A DNA stretch of 64,000 nt from Streptomyces sp. NRRL F-2664 (GCF_000719345.1 NZ_JOFX01000017.1:56600-120599); one strand, 5' to 3'. Numbered from the stretch's first letter, positions 7,908 to 17,684 are shown. Translations and numbers: made by a program. Notes: a model not told the origin generated them from the sequence alone.

Positions 7908-9080
7908 TCAGAGCGGCCGGGCGGTGTAGTCGCCGTCCGTGTCCATGAAGAAGGTGCCCTTGGTGTGGCCGTCGATCTCGGTGTGCTTGAGCCACTTCCG
8001 GGACAGGTGGTGGACGTGCTTCACCACACGCTCCCACGGGATCTGGTGGCCGGCGCAGGCCACCTCGAAGTGCATCTTCCTCGGCCCCGGAATGGCGTTG
8101 TAGAGCTCGGTCACGGAGAGGAAGGGGTTGGTGCCGGGGGCGCTGTTCACCGTCTTGTCGTGCTCGCCGACGACGATGAGCACCGGAACTGTGTGGCCGA
8201 GGACGTTGTCCACCTTGGCACCGGCCTTGTTCCAGCCCCACCAGAAGGCGTTGCGGAAGCGCAGCACCCCCGAGGGCACGCCGGACAGCGGCGGTCCCCA
8301 GTTGCGCCCCACGACGTCGTTCTCCATGATCGCCGACCACACGGTCTCGACCATGCCCTCTTCACGCTGTTCGTCGCCGCAGCCGAGCTCCCTGTCCCAG
8401 GCGTCCTTGAAGCCCTCCCTGCCCGCGATGTTCATCGGGAAGGTCCACAGGGAGGGCGGAGGGGGAAGGGCGTCCGGCCGCCCCCATTTGGTCCCGGGCT
8501 TGCTCGCGGGTCCGTCCGGGCGGAAGACCGGGGCGAGCAGGAACAGGCTGGAGACGTTGTCCGGGTACTGGATGGCATACGGTCCCAGCGCCACCGCGGC
8601 GGCGGACCAGCCGAAGAGGGCGACTTTGTCCACCCCGCGCTCGGTCTTGATGTACTCGACGACGGAGTGGACCTCGGCCCAGTCGCCCGCGGAGTCGCCA
8701 AGGTGCTTGGCGTACGAGGGGCTGCAGGCGGCCGCCAGCGGGTGGCCGTCGAGCAGGAGCTTGGCCTGCTGGGTGGCGTTGGTGTTGCACGGCTCGTTCA
8801 TGACCGACGGGCGCGGTGAGCGGCCGTGGCCCTGGAGGTCCATGGCGAAGACGTCGAAGCCGGCCTTGGCGAGGAACAGCATCCAGTTGTACTCGCCGGT
8901 GCCCAGGTCCGCGCCGGGGAGTACCGGGACGCTGCGGCCGTGGAGCATCAGAACGGCCTTGCGCCGGGTGGGGTTCTTCGTGCCGTCACGCTCCCGGACG
9001 AAGAGTTTCACCACCTCGCCCTCGTTGATCGGCAGTGTGGAGGTGTGCTTCACCTCGTGGTCGATGGGCGGGAAGAGCAT
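7908..9080 (-). CDS. Alpha/beta hydrolase, divergent nucleophile elbow
   Basis: Alpha/beta-hydrolase-fold protein of 390 residues, probably cytoplasmic. VLMLHGRSVP is the oxyanion-hole region, and FAMDLQGHGRSPRPS is the strand-4 loop typical of the family. The nucleophile elbow reads KVALFGWSAAAVALG, so the serine lies in GWSAA and the last Gly of GxSxG is replaced by Ala. VLIVVGEHDKTVN carries the acid and HQIPWERVVKHVHHL the histidine. The substrate is unknown. Start: an ATG with AAGGGAG just upstream. The frame is open much further upstream, but that part is proline-rich and has no homology-like character. It is divergent from the thiolase operon and convergent with RNase D. Confidence 0.75.
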   Translation of the reverse strand: MLFPPIDHEVKHTSTLPINEGEVVKLFVRERDGTKNPTRRKAVLMLHGRSVPVLPGADLGTGEYNWMLFLAKAGFDVFAMDLQGHGRSPRPSVMNEPCNTNATQQAKLLLDGHPLAAACSPSYAKHLGDSAGDWAEVHSVVEYIKTERGVDKVALFGWSAAAVALGPYAIQYPDNVSSLFLLAPVFRPDGPASKPGTKWGRPDALPPPPSLWTFPMNIAGREGFKDAWDRELGCGDEQREEGMVETVWSAIMENDVVGRNWGPPLSGVPSGVLRFRNAFWWGWNKAGAKVDNVLGHTVPVLIVVGEHDKTVNSAPGTNPFLSVTELYNAIPGPRKMHFEVACAGHQIPWERVVKHVHHLSRKWLKHTEIDGHTKGTFFMDTDGDYTARPL

Positions 9081-9323
9081 GGTTCTCCCTTCGGTCTGCC
9101 CGGGCGCCCGGGCGCCGGGTCCGGGCGGGATGCCCGCGAGGGGGCCAGAATCGGGAAGTGGGCGGGGCCGTGCCATTGACGTGACCGGGGCGAGGTGGTG
9201 GCCGACCCGATCGGGTAGCGCGCGCGCTCCGATCGGGCGGGCGTGAGGAGGGGGCGCGCGTGAACCCGGGGGCGGGGGCGGAGTGTGACCTTCGCCGCTC
9301 CTCGGGGAGGGGGTGTGCACATT

Positions 9324-9363
9324 GGTTACCCGCAAGTAGCATGATGAGGTGAGCGGGCGCTCA
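9324..9363. promoter_or_regulatory. Two candidate operators upstream of the beta-oxidation operon
   Basis: In the 346-bp gap between the hydrolase and the thiolase there are two inverted repeats. One is an imperfect palindrome, GTTACCCGCAAGTAGC, at 9325-9340 (pattern GnTAC-GC-GTAnC). The other is TGAGCG-GG-CGCTCA at 9350-9363 with perfect 6-bp arms. TAGCAT (9337-9342) could be a -10. Both look like operators for a TetR-type fatty-acid regulator, but no regulator is identified here. The rest of the gap (9081-9323) is GC-rich with nothing recognisable. Confidence 0.45.
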
Positions 9364-9426
9364 GGCAACGTGTGCCGAGTGCGCCCCCGCGCAGCAGTGC
9401 CATCCCGCACCTGGAGGAGAGCCAAC

Positions 9427-10653
9427 GTGCCTCGTACCGTCAGGGACGTCGTCTTCGTCGACGGCGTCCGCACCCCGTTCGGCAAGGCGGGCCCGAAGGG
9501 CATCTACCACGAGACCCGCGCCGACGACCTCGTCGTGAAGGCGATCCGGGAGCTGCTGCGCCGCAACCCGGACCTGGACCCCAAGAAGATCGACGAGGTC
9601 GCCATCGCCGCGACCACGCAGATCGGCGACCAGGGCCTGACGCTGGGCCGTACGGCCGGCATCCTCGCGGGCCTCCCGCAGTCCGTCCCGGGCTACTCCA
9701 TCGACCGCATGTGCGCCGGCGCCCTGACCGCCGTGACCGCCGTCGCGGGCGGTGTCGCCTTCGGTGCGTACGACGTCGCCCTCGCCGGCGGTGTCGAGCA
9801 CATGGGCCGCCACCCCATGGGCGAGGGCGTGGACCCGAACCCGCGCTTCGTCTCCGAGAAGCTGGTCGACGAGTCCGCCCTGTTCATGGGCATGACCGCC
9901 GAGAACCTGCACGACCGGTACCCGACGATCACCAAGCTCCGCGCCGACGAGTACGCCGTGCGCTCGCAGGAGAAGGCCGCCAAGGCGTACGCCGACGGCA
10001 AGATCCAGCAGGACCTGGTCCCGATCTCGGTGCGCAACACCAACGCGGAGGTCGGTGAGACGGGCTGGGGCCTGGTCACCACCGACGAGCCGATGCGCCC
10101 GGGCACCACCCTGGAGAACCTGGCCGGCCTGAAGACCCCGTTCCGTACGCACGGCCGGGTCACCGCGGGCAACGCCGCCGGTCTCAACGACGGCGCCACC
10201 GCCGCGATCATCGCGTCCGAGGACTTCGCCCGGGAGAACAACCTCCCGGTCAAGATGCGCCTCGTCTCCTACGCCTTCGCCGGCGTCGAGCCGGAGGTCA
10301 TGGGCTACGGCCCGATCCCGGCCACCGAGAAGGCACTGGCGCAGGCCGGACTGTCCATCGAGGACATCGGGCTGTTCGAGATCAACGAGGCCTTCGCCGT
10401 GCAGGTGCTGGCCTTCCTGGAGCACTACGGCATCGCCGACGACGACGCCCGCGTCAACCAGTACGGCGGCGCCATCGCCTTCGGCCACCCGCTGGCCTCC
10501 TCCGGCGTGCGCCTGATGACGCAGCTGGCCCGCCAGTTCGAGGAGCAGCCGCACGTCCGCTACGGCCTGACCACCATGTGCGTCGGCTTCGGCATGGGCG
10601 CCACGGTCATCTGGGAGAACCCGAACTTCAACGCCGAGGGAGACTCCAAGTGA
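9427..10653 (+). CDS. fadA: Acetyl-CoA acyltransferase (3-ketoacyl-CoA thiolase), FadA-type
   Basis: Thiolase of 408 residues that cleaves 3-ketoacyl-CoA with CoA in fatty-acid beta-oxidation. The acylated cysteine lies in SIDRMCAGALTAV (about Cys96). The second-half signatures are EINEAFAVQVLAF, NQYGGAIAFGHPLASSG (catalytic His) and GLTTMCVGFGMGA (second Cys). Start: GTG at 9427 with GGAGGAG nine bases upstream; an upstream ATG at 9349 is less likely because it lacks a Shine-Dalgarno sequence. The stop overlaps the next gene's start (GTGA), so it is translationally coupled with fadB. Confidence 0.93.
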   Translation: MPRTVRDVVFVDGVRTPFGKAGPKGIYHETRADDLVVKAIRELLRRNPDLDPKKIDEVAIAATTQIGDQGLTLGRTAGILAGLPQSVPGYSIDRMCAGALTAVTAVAGGVAFGAYDVALAGGVEHMGRHPMGEGVDPNPRFVSEKLVDESALFMGMTAENLHDRYPTITKLRADEYAVRSQEKAAKAYADGKIQQDLVPISVRNTNAEVGETGWGLVTTDEPMRPGTTLENLAGLKTPFRTHGRVTAGNAAGLNDGATAAIIASEDFARENNLPVKMRLVSYAFAGVEPEVMGYGPIPATEKALAQAGLSIEDIGLFEINEAFAVQVLAFLEHYGIADDDARVNQYGGAIAFGHPLASSGVRLMTQLARQFEEQPHVRYGLTTMCVGFGMGATVIWENPNFNAEGDSK

Positions 10654-12779
10654 GCACCACCGCTGAGCTCCTGAAGGGCGCGGCCGAGCTGTTCCCCGAC
10701 GAGGTCGTCACGTCCGCGCACGTCCGCCACCTGGACCTGCCGTTCGGCGCCGGGCGCTTCGCGCTCATCACGCTGGACAACGGCTTCGACCACACCAAGC
10801 CGACCACCTTCGGCCCGCAGTCCCTCGCCAACCTGAACGCGGCGATCGACCAGGTCGAGCAGGAGGCCGCCGCCGGCACCATCGTCGGCGCAGGGCTGAC
10901 CGGCAAGCCGTTCATCTTCGCGGTCGGCGCCGACCTCAAGGGCGTCGAGCTGCTGAAGAAGCACGACGAGGCGCTCGCCATCGGCAAGGGCGGCCACGAC
11001 GTCTTCAAGCGCCTCTCCGCGCTGGCCGTCCCCACCTTCGCCTACTACAACGGCGCGGCGATGGGCGGCGGCGTCGAGGTCGGTCTGCACTGCACCTACC
11101 GCACCGTCTCGAAGGCCATCCCGGCCTTCTCGCTGCCCGAGGTCTTCCTCGGCCTGGTTCCGGGCTGGGGCGGCTGCGCCATCCTGCCGAACCTGATCGG
11201 CGCCGAGCGCGCGGTCTCGGTCATCATCGAGAACTCGCTGAACCAGAACCGCCAGCTCAAGGGCAAGCAGGTCTTCGAGCTCGGCATCGCCGACGCGATC
11301 TTCGAGGGCGCCGACTTCCTGGAGCAGTCGCTCCTGTGGACCGCGAACGTCCTGAACGGCACCACCGAGGTCGTCCGCGCCGAGGTCGACCGCGGCGAGG
11401 CCTGGGACGCGGCCGTCGCCAAGGGCCGCTTCATCGCGGACTCCAAGGTGCACGGCGCCGCTCCGGCCGCCTACCGGGCGCTGGACATCATCGCCGCGGC
11501 CAAGGACGGCGACCTCCAGGCGGGCTTCGACGCCGAGGACCAGGCCCTGGCCGACCTCATCATGGGCGGCGAACTGCGCTCCGGCATCTACGCCTTCAAC
11601 CTGGTCCAGAAGCGCGCCAAGCGCCCGGCCGGCGCCCCGGACAAGTCCCTGGCCCGTCCGGTCACCAAGGTCGGCGTCGTCGGCGCGGGCCTGATGGCCT
11701 CGCAGCTGGCGCTGCTGTTCCTGCGCCGCCTGGAGGTGCCGGTGGTCCTCACCGACATCGACCAGGAGCGCGTGGACAAGGGCGTGGGCTACGTCCACGC
11801 CGAGATCCAGAAGCTGCTCGGCAAGGGCCGCATCAACCAGGACAAGGCCAACCGCCTGACGGCCCTGGTGAGCGGTGTCCTGGACAAGGCCGAGGGCTTC
11901 GCGGACGCGGACTTCATCATCGAGGCCGTGTTCGAGGAGATGTCCGTCAAGCAGAAGGTGTTCGCGGAGGTCGAGGCGGTCGCCCCGGCGCACGCGATCC
12001 TCGCCACCAACACCTCCTCGCTGTCGGTGTCGGAGATGGCCTCCAAGCTCCAGCACCCCGAGCGCGTGGTCGGCTTCCACTTCTTCAACCCGGTCGCGAT
12101 CCTCCCGCTGTTGGAGATCGTCCGCGGTGAGCAGACCGACGACGCCTCGCTGGCCACGGCCTTCGGTGTCGCCAAGAAGCTGAAGAAGACCGCGGTCCTC
12201 ACCAAGGACGCCCCGGCGTTCGTCGTGAACCGCATCCTCACCCGCTTCATGGGCGAGATCCAGAACGTCATCGACGAGGGCACCCCGGTCGCCACGGCGG
12301 AGAAGGCCATCGAGCCGCTCGGCCTGCCGATGTCCCCGCTGGTGCTGCTGGAGCTCGTGGGTCCGGCGATCGGCCTGCACGTCTCCGAGACCCTGAACCG
12401 CTCCTTCCCGGAGCGCTTCACCGTCTCCCCGAACCTCAAGCGGGTCGTCGAGGCCGGCAAGCGCGGCTTCTACGTCTACGACTCCGGCGCGCCGGAGCTG
12501 GACCCCGAGGTCGCCGCCCTCCTGGTACAGGGCGACTCCGTCCTGACGGAGGAGCAGGTCCGCGACCGCGTCCTCGACGCGGTGGCGCAGGAGATCGGCC
12601 TGATGCTGGAGGAGGGTGTCGTGGCCGAGGCCCAGGACATCGACCTCTGCCTCATCACCGGTGCCGGCTGGCCCTTCCACCTGGGCGGCATCACGCCGTA
12701 CCTGGACCGTGAGGGCGTCTCGGAGCGCGTGAACGGCAAGAAGTTCCTCGCCCCCGGTATCGCGAGCGTCCCGGCCTAG
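10650..12779 (+). CDS. fadB: Fatty-acid oxidation multifunctional enzyme: enoyl-CoA hydratase / 3-hydroxyacyl-CoA dehydrogenase
   Basis: Two-domain enzyme of 709 residues doing the second and third steps of beta-oxidation. The N-terminal crotonase domain (about 1-300) has FIFAVGADLKGVELL and YYNGAAMGGGVEVGLHC (oxyanion hole and catalytic region). The dehydrogenase domain (about 330-620) starts with VGVVGAGLMASQLALLFL (NAD-binding), then ATNTSSLSVSEMASKL and VVGFHFFNPVAILPLLEIV (catalytic His), then KDAPAFVVNRILTRFMGE. A second C-terminal dehydrogenase repeat follows. It probably forms an alpha/beta complex with the thiolase encoded just upstream, with a 4-bp overlap. Confidence 0.93.
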   Translation: MSTTAELLKGAAELFPDEVVTSAHVRHLDLPFGAGRFALITLDNGFDHTKPTTFGPQSLANLNAAIDQVEQEAAAGTIVGAGLTGKPFIFAVGADLKGVELLKKHDEALAIGKGGHDVFKRLSALAVPTFAYYNGAAMGGGVEVGLHCTYRTVSKAIPAFSLPEVFLGLVPGWGGCAILPNLIGAERAVSVIIENSLNQNRQLKGKQVFELGIADAIFEGADFLEQSLLWTANVLNGTTEVVRAEVDRGEAWDAAVAKGRFIADSKVHGAAPAAYRALDIIAAAKDGDLQAGFDAEDQALADLIMGGELRSGIYAFNLVQKRAKRPAGAPDKSLARPVTKVGVVGAGLMASQLALLFLRRLEVPVVLTDIDQERVDKGVGYVHAEIQKLLGKGRINQDKANRLTALVSGVLDKAEGFADADFIIEAVFEEMSVKQKVFAEVEAVAPAHAILATNTSSLSVSEMASKLQHPERVVGFHFFNPVAILPLLEIVRGEQTDDASLATAFGVAKKLKKTAVLTKDAPAFVVNRILTRFMGEIQNVIDEGTPVATAEKAIEPLGLPMSPLVLLELVGPAIGLHVSETLNRSFPERFTVSPNLKRVVEAGKRGFYVYDSGAPELDPEVAALLVQGDSVLTEEQVRDRVLDAVAQEIGLMLEEGVVAEAQDIDLCLITGAGWPFHLGGITPYLDREGVSERVNGKKFLAPGIASVPA

Positions 12780-12804
12780 TCCGGGTCGCGGACCGCTGTT
12801 CGAC

Positions 12805-12840
12805 GCCGAGGCCCGTCTCCCCCGGGGGGCGGGCCTCGGC
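12805..12840 (+). terminator. Terminator of the fadA-fadB operon
   Basis: Stem GCCGAGGCCCG (12805-12815) and CGGGCCTCGGC (12830-12840), 11 bp, with a C/G-rich loop, 26 bases after the fadB stop. Confidence 0.7.
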
Positions 12841-12870
12841 CGTTCGAATACCTGTCTAAGATTCACCCCC

Positions 12871-13911
12871 ATGACGGAAACGCACGCGCGGCCCAGGCGC
12901 CGCCGACGCCGCATTCTGCGGATCACCCTGCTGCTGGTCGCCGTGCTGATCCTGGGCGCGGCGGGGGCGGGCTGGTGGACGTACAGCCACCTCAACGACA
13001 ACATCGACAGCGTCGACCTGGACCAGGCCATCGGGGACAACCGGCCCGCCAAGGTCGCCGCGAACGCGCAGAACATCCTGGTGCTCGGCTCCGACTCGCG
13101 GGCCGGCGCCAACGGGGACCTCGACCACGGTGCCGTCAGCGGGGCCCGTTCGGACACCGCGATGCTGGTGCACATACCCGAGGGCCGGGCGAAGGCCACC
13201 GCGGTGAGCATCCCCCGCGACACCCTGATCACCCGGCCCGAGTGCAAGGACCGCAGCGGCAAGTCCGTGCCGTCCGCGAAGCGGGTGATGTTCAACTCCG
13301 TCTACTCGCTGGCCGGTCCGGCCTGTGTGGTCAACACCGTCGAGCAGATGTCCGGTGTCCGCGTGGACCACTTCGTCGAGGTGGACTTCGCCGGCTTCAA
13401 GGGGCTGGTGGACGCGCTCGGCGGGGTCACCGTGACCCTGGACAAGCCGATGAGCGGCGCCAAGGGCGGCCTGAAGCTCGACGCGGGCACGCACCGGCTG
13501 AACGGCGCCGACTCGCTCAAGTTCGTCCGTACCCGGTACGGCTACGGCGACGGCAGCGACCTCGGACGCATAGGCCTGCAGCAGCAGTTCATGCTGGCGA
13601 TGCTGGCGGAAATCAAGAAGCAGGACGCGTTCGGCAACCCGGCCCGGCTGTACAAGCTCGCGGACGCCGGCACCAAGTCGCTGACCACGGACTCCGATCT
13701 CGCCTCGCTGACGGCGCTGTCCGACTTCGCGCAGAGCATGAAGGGCGTGAACCCGGAGACGATGGAGACCATCATGCTCCCGGTCGCCTACGACAAGGTC
13801 GACCCCAACCGCGTGGTCGCCGCCGAGCCGCAGGCCACCCAGTTGTGGGACGCCCTGCGCAAGGACGAGAAGGTCCCCGCCTCGGCCAAGGTGTCCCCGG
13901 CCAAGGGCTGA
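12871..13911 (+). CDS. LytR-CpsA-Psr (LCP) family cell-wall glycopolymer ligase
   Basis: Membrane-anchored LCP protein of 346 residues. It has a basic N-terminus (RPRRRRRRILR), one membrane span at about 13-36 and an extracellular LCP domain (about 65-300). LCP landmarks are NILVLGSDSRAG, ARSDTAMLVHI, ATAVSIPRDTLI, the Arg/Asp-rich lipid-phosphate site VDHFVEVDFAGFKGLVDALGG and GADSLKFVRTRYGYGDGSDLGRI (continuous). The family transfers polymers such as teichoic acids or arabinogalactan from a polyprenyl carrier to peptidoglycan. TAAGAT (12857-12862) lies 8 bases before the ATG with no Shine-Dalgarno, so the mRNA is probably leaderless. Confidence 0.9.
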   Translation: MTETHARPRRRRRRILRITLLLVAVLILGAAGAGWWTYSHLNDNIDSVDLDQAIGDNRPAKVAANAQNILVLGSDSRAGANGDLDHGAVSGARSDTAMLVHIPEGRAKATAVSIPRDTLITRPECKDRSGKSVPSAKRVMFNSVYSLAGPACVVNTVEQMSGVRVDHFVEVDFAGFKGLVDALGGVTVTLDKPMSGAKGGLKLDAGTHRLNGADSLKFVRTRYGYGDGSDLGRIGLQQQFMLAMLAEIKKQDAFGNPARLYKLADAGTKSLTTDSDLASLTALSDFAQSMKGVNPETMETIMLPVAYDKVDPNRVVAAEPQATQLWDALRKDEKVPASAKVSPAKG

Positions 13912-13926
13912 GGCGCCCGCGTACAC

Positions 13927-13962
13927 GGAGCCGGCCGTACGGGTGACCGTACGGCCGGCTCC
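13927..13962. terminator. Bidirectional terminator hairpin
   Basis: A perfect 16-bp stem, GGAGCCGGCCGTACGG (13927-13942) and CCGTACGGCCGGCTCC (13947-13962), with loop GTGA. It lies between the convergent LCP and permease genes. Confidence 0.8.
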
Positions 13963-13984
13963 GGCGTTCGTGCGCGGCGCGCTC

Positions 13985-15484
13985 TCAGTACTTTGCGTCC
14001 GCGCCGACCTTGCCGAGTCGGCTGTTGCGGCGGCCGTAGACGAAGTAGACGACGATGCCGACGGCCATCCAGATGCCGAAGCGCAGCCAGGTCTCGGCGG
14101 GCAGGTTGAGCATCAGCCAGAGCGAGGCGAGGATCGACAGGATCGGGACGAACGGCACCCACGGGGTGCGGAAGGCCCGGTGCAGGTCGGGGCGGGTCCG
14201 GCGCAGGATGATCACGCCGAGCGCGACGACCACGAAGGCGAACAGGGTGCCGATGTTCACCAGTTCCGCCAGCTTCTCCAGGCTGGTGAAGCCGGCGACG
14301 ATCGCGATGGCCACACCGAGCAGGACGGTCGCCCGGTACGGGGTGCGGTACTTGGGGTGGGTGACGGAGAAGGTGCGCGGCAGGAGTCCGTCACGGCTCA
14401 TCGCGAAGAACACGCGCGTCTGGCCGAGCAGCAGGATCATGCACACGGTGATCAGGCCGACCGACGCACCCAGGCTGATCGCACCCGAGAAGAAGGGTTG
14501 GTCCACCGATTTGAAGGCCTCGGCGAGTGGCGCGGACGGCGACATCTCCGAGTACTTCTGCATGCCGGTCACGACCAGCGTGACGGCGACGTAGAGGACC
14601 GTGCAGATCAGCAGCGAGCCGAGGATGCCGCGCGGCATGTCCCGTTGCGGGTTCCTCGTCTCCTCCGCCGCGGTGGCCACGACGTCGAAGCCGATGAAGG
14701 CGAAGAAGATGAGCGAGGCCGCCGTGAAGATGCCCATGACGCCGAAGTTGGTGGGTTCGTAGCCGAAGAGCAGCTGCACCAGCGGCGAGTGCCAGCCGCT
14801 GGTGCCCTCGGCCTGGGGCTGGGCCGGCGGGATGAACGGCGAGTAGTTGTCGGCCTTGATGAAGAACAGGCCCGCGATGATGACCAGCAGGACGACGGTC
14901 ACCTTGATGGCGACGACGACGGCGGTGATACGGGCCGACAGCTTCGTCCCGACGACCAGGATCCACGTCAGTACGAGGACCAGCAGGAAGGCCAGCAGGT
15001 CGAAATGACCGCCGGCGTCGGGTCCGGACAGGGAGGTCGGCAGGGTCCAGCCCAGGTTGGTGTCCATGAGGTGGCGCACGTAGCCGGACCAGCCGACCGC
15101 GACCACCGCGGTGCCCAGTGCGAACTCCAGCACCAGGTCCCAGCCGATGATCCAGGCGGGCAGCTCTCCGATGGAGGCGTAGCTGAAGGTGTACGCCGAC
15201 CCGGCCACCGGGACGGTGGACGCGAACTCGGCGTAGCAGAGCGCCGCGAGAGCGCAGACGATGCCCGCTGCCACGAAGGCGAGGGCCGTTGCGGGTCCGG
15301 CGTTGTTCCGGGCCGCGATGCCCGTGAGGACGAAGATGCCGGTGCCGATGATGACACCCACACCGAACACCGTCAGGTCCCAGGCGGAGAGCGACTTGCG
15401 GAGCGCGTGTTCCGGCTCCTCCGTGTCGCGGATGGACTGCTCCACCGTCTTGGTGCGGAAGGGGCTGTTCATATCCCTACTCAC
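13985..15484 (-). CDS. APC-family amino acid permease (cationic amino acid transporter type)
   Basis: Amino acid/polyamine/organocation permease of 499 residues with about 12-14 membrane spans. It begins with a hydrophilic stretch, followed by LSAWDLTVFGVGVIIGTGIFVLTG, the classic TM1 signature of APC transporters. Other landmarks are VPVAGSAYTFSYASIGELPAWIIGWDLVLEF (continuous) and FFAFIGFDVVATAAEETRNPQRDMPRGI (continuous). The last is a hallmark of the CAT subgroup, which imports basic amino acids. The substrate is inferred. Start: GTG at 15484 with GGAGGTG 8 bases upstream; the ATG four codons later is an alternative. Confidence 0.88.
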   Translation of the reverse strand: MSRDMNSPFRTKTVEQSIRDTEEPEHALRKSLSAWDLTVFGVGVIIGTGIFVLTGIAARNNAGPATALAFVAAGIVCALAALCYAEFASTVPVAGSAYTFSYASIGELPAWIIGWDLVLEFALGTAVVAVGWSGYVRHLMDTNLGWTLPTSLSGPDAGGHFDLLAFLLVLVLTWILVVGTKLSARITAVVVAIKVTVVLLVIIAGLFFIKADNYSPFIPPAQPQAEGTSGWHSPLVQLLFGYEPTNFGVMGIFTAASLIFFAFIGFDVVATAAEETRNPQRDMPRGILGSLLICTVLYVAVTLVVTGMQKYSEMSPSAPLAEAFKSVDQPFFSGAISLGASVGLITVCMILLLGQTRVFFAMSRDGLLPRTFSVTHPKYRTPYRATVLLGVAIAIVAGFTSLEKLAELVNIGTLFAFVVVALGVIILRRTRPDLHRAFRTPWVPFVPILSILASLWLMLNLPAETWLRFGIWMAVGIVVYFVYGRRNSRLGKVGADAKY

Positions 15485-15589
15485 CGACGCACCTCCGAAC
15501 AGGTGTCGACGCACGCGAACGGGCCGGGAGGCCCACTCCTCAAGAGTGATCTCCCGGCCCGTGACGTGCAACCGCGCGGCGACCCGGCG

Positions 15590-17506
15590 TCAGTCGACGG
15601 TGGCGGCCGGCTCGCTGTCGTAGCGGCCGTCCAGCTTGGCCACCAGGCCGGTGACCTGCCGGGCGATGTCCGGGGCGGTCAGGCCGATCTCGGCCAGGAT
15701 CTCCTTGCGCAGGGCGTGGTCGAGGAAGCGCTGGGGGATGCCGAAGTCCCGCAGGGGCACGTCGACGCCCGCGTCCCGCAGGGCCTGCGAGACGGCGGAG
15801 CCGACACCGCCGGCGCGGCCGTTGTCCTCGACGGTGACGACCACGCGGTGCCGGTCCGCGAGCGGGGCCAGGGCCTCGTCCACGGGCTTGACCCAGCGCG
15901 GGTCCACGACGGTCGTGGAGATGCCCTGCTTGTCGAGCAGGTCCGCGATCTCCAGGCACATCGGGGCCAGTGCGCCGACCGAGACGAGCAGTACGTCCGG
16001 CCGGGTGACCTCGGAGCGCGGGGCGCGGAGCACGTCCATGCCGCCGATCCGGCCGACGGCCGGGACGGCCGGGCCGACGACGCCCTTGGAGAAGCGCACC
16101 ACGGTCGGGGCGTCCTTCACCTCGACGGCCTCGCGGAGCTGGGCGCGCAGCTGCTCGGCGTCGCGCGGTGCGGCCAGGCGCAGGCCGGGGACGACCTGGA
16201 GGATGGACATGTCCCACATGCCGTTGTGGGAGGCGCCGTCGTCGCCCGTGACACCGGCACGGTCCAGGACGAAGGTGACGCCGCACTTGTGGAGGGCGAC
16301 GTCCATCAGGACCTGGTCGAAGGCGCGGTTGAGGAAGGTCGCGTACACCGCGAAGACGGGGTGGACGCCACCGGTGGCGAGGCCGGCAGCGGAGGTCGCG
16401 CCGTGCTGCTCGGCGATGCCGACGTCGTAGATGCGGTCGGGGAAGGCCTCGGCGAACTTGTTGAGGCCGACCGGGTGGAGCATCGCCGCGGTGATGCCGA
16501 CGATGTCCGGGCGCTCGTGCCCGATCTTGACCATCTCGTCGGCGAAGACGGAGGTCCAGCTGGCGGCGGCGGTCTTGACGGGCAGACCGGTGTCGGGGTG
16601 GATGACGCCGACGGCGTGGAAACGGTCCGCCTCGTGCTCCAGGGCCGGGGTGTAGCCGCGGCCCTTCTGGGTGAGGCAGTGCACGATGACCGGGCCGCTG
16701 AAGCGCTTGGCGCGCTGGAGCGCGGACTCCAGGGCCTCGATGTCGTGGCCGTCGATGGGGCCGATGTACTTCAGGCCCAGGTCCTCGAACATGCCCTGCG
16801 GGGCGATGAAGTCCTTGAGGCCCTTCTTGGCGCCGTGCAGGGTCTCGAAGAGCGGCTTGCCCACGACCGGGGTGCGCTCCAGGAGTTCCTTGCCGCGGGC
16901 GAGGAAGCGCTCGTAGCCGTCGGTGGTGCGCAGGGTGGCCAGGTGGTTGGCGAGGCCGCCGATGGTGGGCCCGTAGGAGCGCTCGTTGTCGTTGACGACG
17001 ATGACGAGCGGGCGGTCCTTGGCGGCGGCGATGTTGTTCAGCGCCTCCCAGGCCATACCGCCGGTCAGGGCGCCGTCGCCGATGACGGCGGCGACGTGGT
17101 GGTCCTGGCGGCCCAGCACCTCGTTGGCCTTGGCCAGGCCGTCGGCCCAGCCGAGGACGGTGGAGGCGTGCGAGTTCTCGATCACGTCGTGCTCGGACTC
17201 GGCGCGCGAAGGGTAGCCGGACAGGCCGTTCTTGGTGCGCAGGCCGGCGAAGTCCTGGCGGCCCGTGAGCAGCTTGTGGACATAGGCCTGGTGGCCCGTG
17301 TCGAAGAGGACCTTGTCCTTGGGCGATTCGAAGACCCGGTGCAGGGCGATCGTCAGTTCGACCACGCCGAGGTTGGGGCCGAGGTGCCCGCCGGTCTTGG
17401 AGACGGCGTCGACGAGGAAGGACCTGATCTCGGCCGCGAGCTGGGTCAGCTCCTCCTGGCTGAGCCGGTCCAGATCGCGCGGTCCCTTGATGCGGGTCAG
17501 CAGCAC
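15590..17506 (-). CDS. dxs: 1-deoxy-D-xylulose-5-phosphate synthase
   Basis: DXS, the first enzyme of the MEP isoprenoid pathway. It condenses pyruvate with glyceraldehyde 3-phosphate using thiamine diphosphate. The protein has 638 residues, the usual length. The N-terminal [30 protein letters not shown] (continuous) is typical. The ThDP motif is [18 protein letters not shown] with the N at its end. The transketolase pyrimidine domain has [18 protein letters not shown] (catalytic Glu). The C-terminal domain has [13 protein letters not shown] and [14 protein letters not shown]. Start: GTG at 17506 with AAGGAGG upstream. Confidence 0.95.
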   Translation of the reverse strand: MLLTRIKGPRDLDRLSQEELTQLAAEIRSFLVDAVSKTGGHLGPNLGVVELTIALHRVFESPKDKVLFDTGHQAYVHKLLTGRQDFAGLRTKNGLSGYPSRAESEHDVIENSHASTVLGWADGLAKANEVLGRQDHHVAAVIGDGALTGGMAWEALNNIAAAKDRPLVIVVNDNERSYGPTIGGLANHLATLRTTDGYERFLARGKELLERTPVVGKPLFETLHGAKKGLKDFIAPQGMFEDLGLKYIGPIDGHDIEALESALQRAKRFSGPVIVHCLTQKGRGYTPALEHEADRFHAVGVIHPDTGLPVKTAAASWTSVFADEMVKIGHERPDIVGITAAMLHPVGLNKFAEAFPDRIYDVGIAEQHGATSAAGLATGGVHPVFAVYATFLNRAFDQVLMDVALHKCGVTFVLDRAGVTGDDGASHNGMWDMSILQVVPGLRLAAPRDAEQLRAQLREAVEVKDAPTVVRFSKGVVGPAVPAVGRIGGMDVLRAPRSEVTRPDVLLVSVGALAPMCLEIADLLDKQGISTTVVDPRWVKPVDEALAPLADRHRVVVTVEDNGRAGGVGSAVSQALRDAGVDVPLRDFGIPQRFLDHALRKEILAEIGLTAPDIARQVTGLVAKLDGRYDSEPAATVD

Positions 17507-17540
17507 CCGTGCCTCCTTGCAGTTGCTTGCTGGTCTGTCG

Positions 17541-17570
17541 AGTCTAATGTTCCGTTCGCGGGCGCGGTCA
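17541..17570 (-). promoter_or_regulatory. Candidate dxs promoter
   Basis: On the minus strand, TGACCG (17570-17565) and TAGACT (17546-17541) are separated by 18 bases. The predicted start of transcription is near 17535, giving a leader of about 29 bases before the dxs GTG. Confidence 0.45.
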
Positions 17571-17684
17571 TCGGGCCGTCCCGGCGGGGTAACACCTTTG
17601 TCATACATGTACGGACAACCGGACGGCCACACCGCGCATACGGGCGTATACCCGCACAGGAGTGCCCGTGTTCGCACGCACGGA

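Noticed and set aside
9081..9503. A longer alpha/beta hydrolase starting at 9503.
   Set aside because: The extra 141 codons are Pro/Arg-rich and cross the thiolase ribosome site. The ATG at 9080 has a good Shine-Dalgarno sequence.
17507..17684. A riboswitch (thiamine type) in front of dxs.
   Set aside because: The leader predicted from the promoter is only about 29 bases, and no TPP-box sequence is seen.
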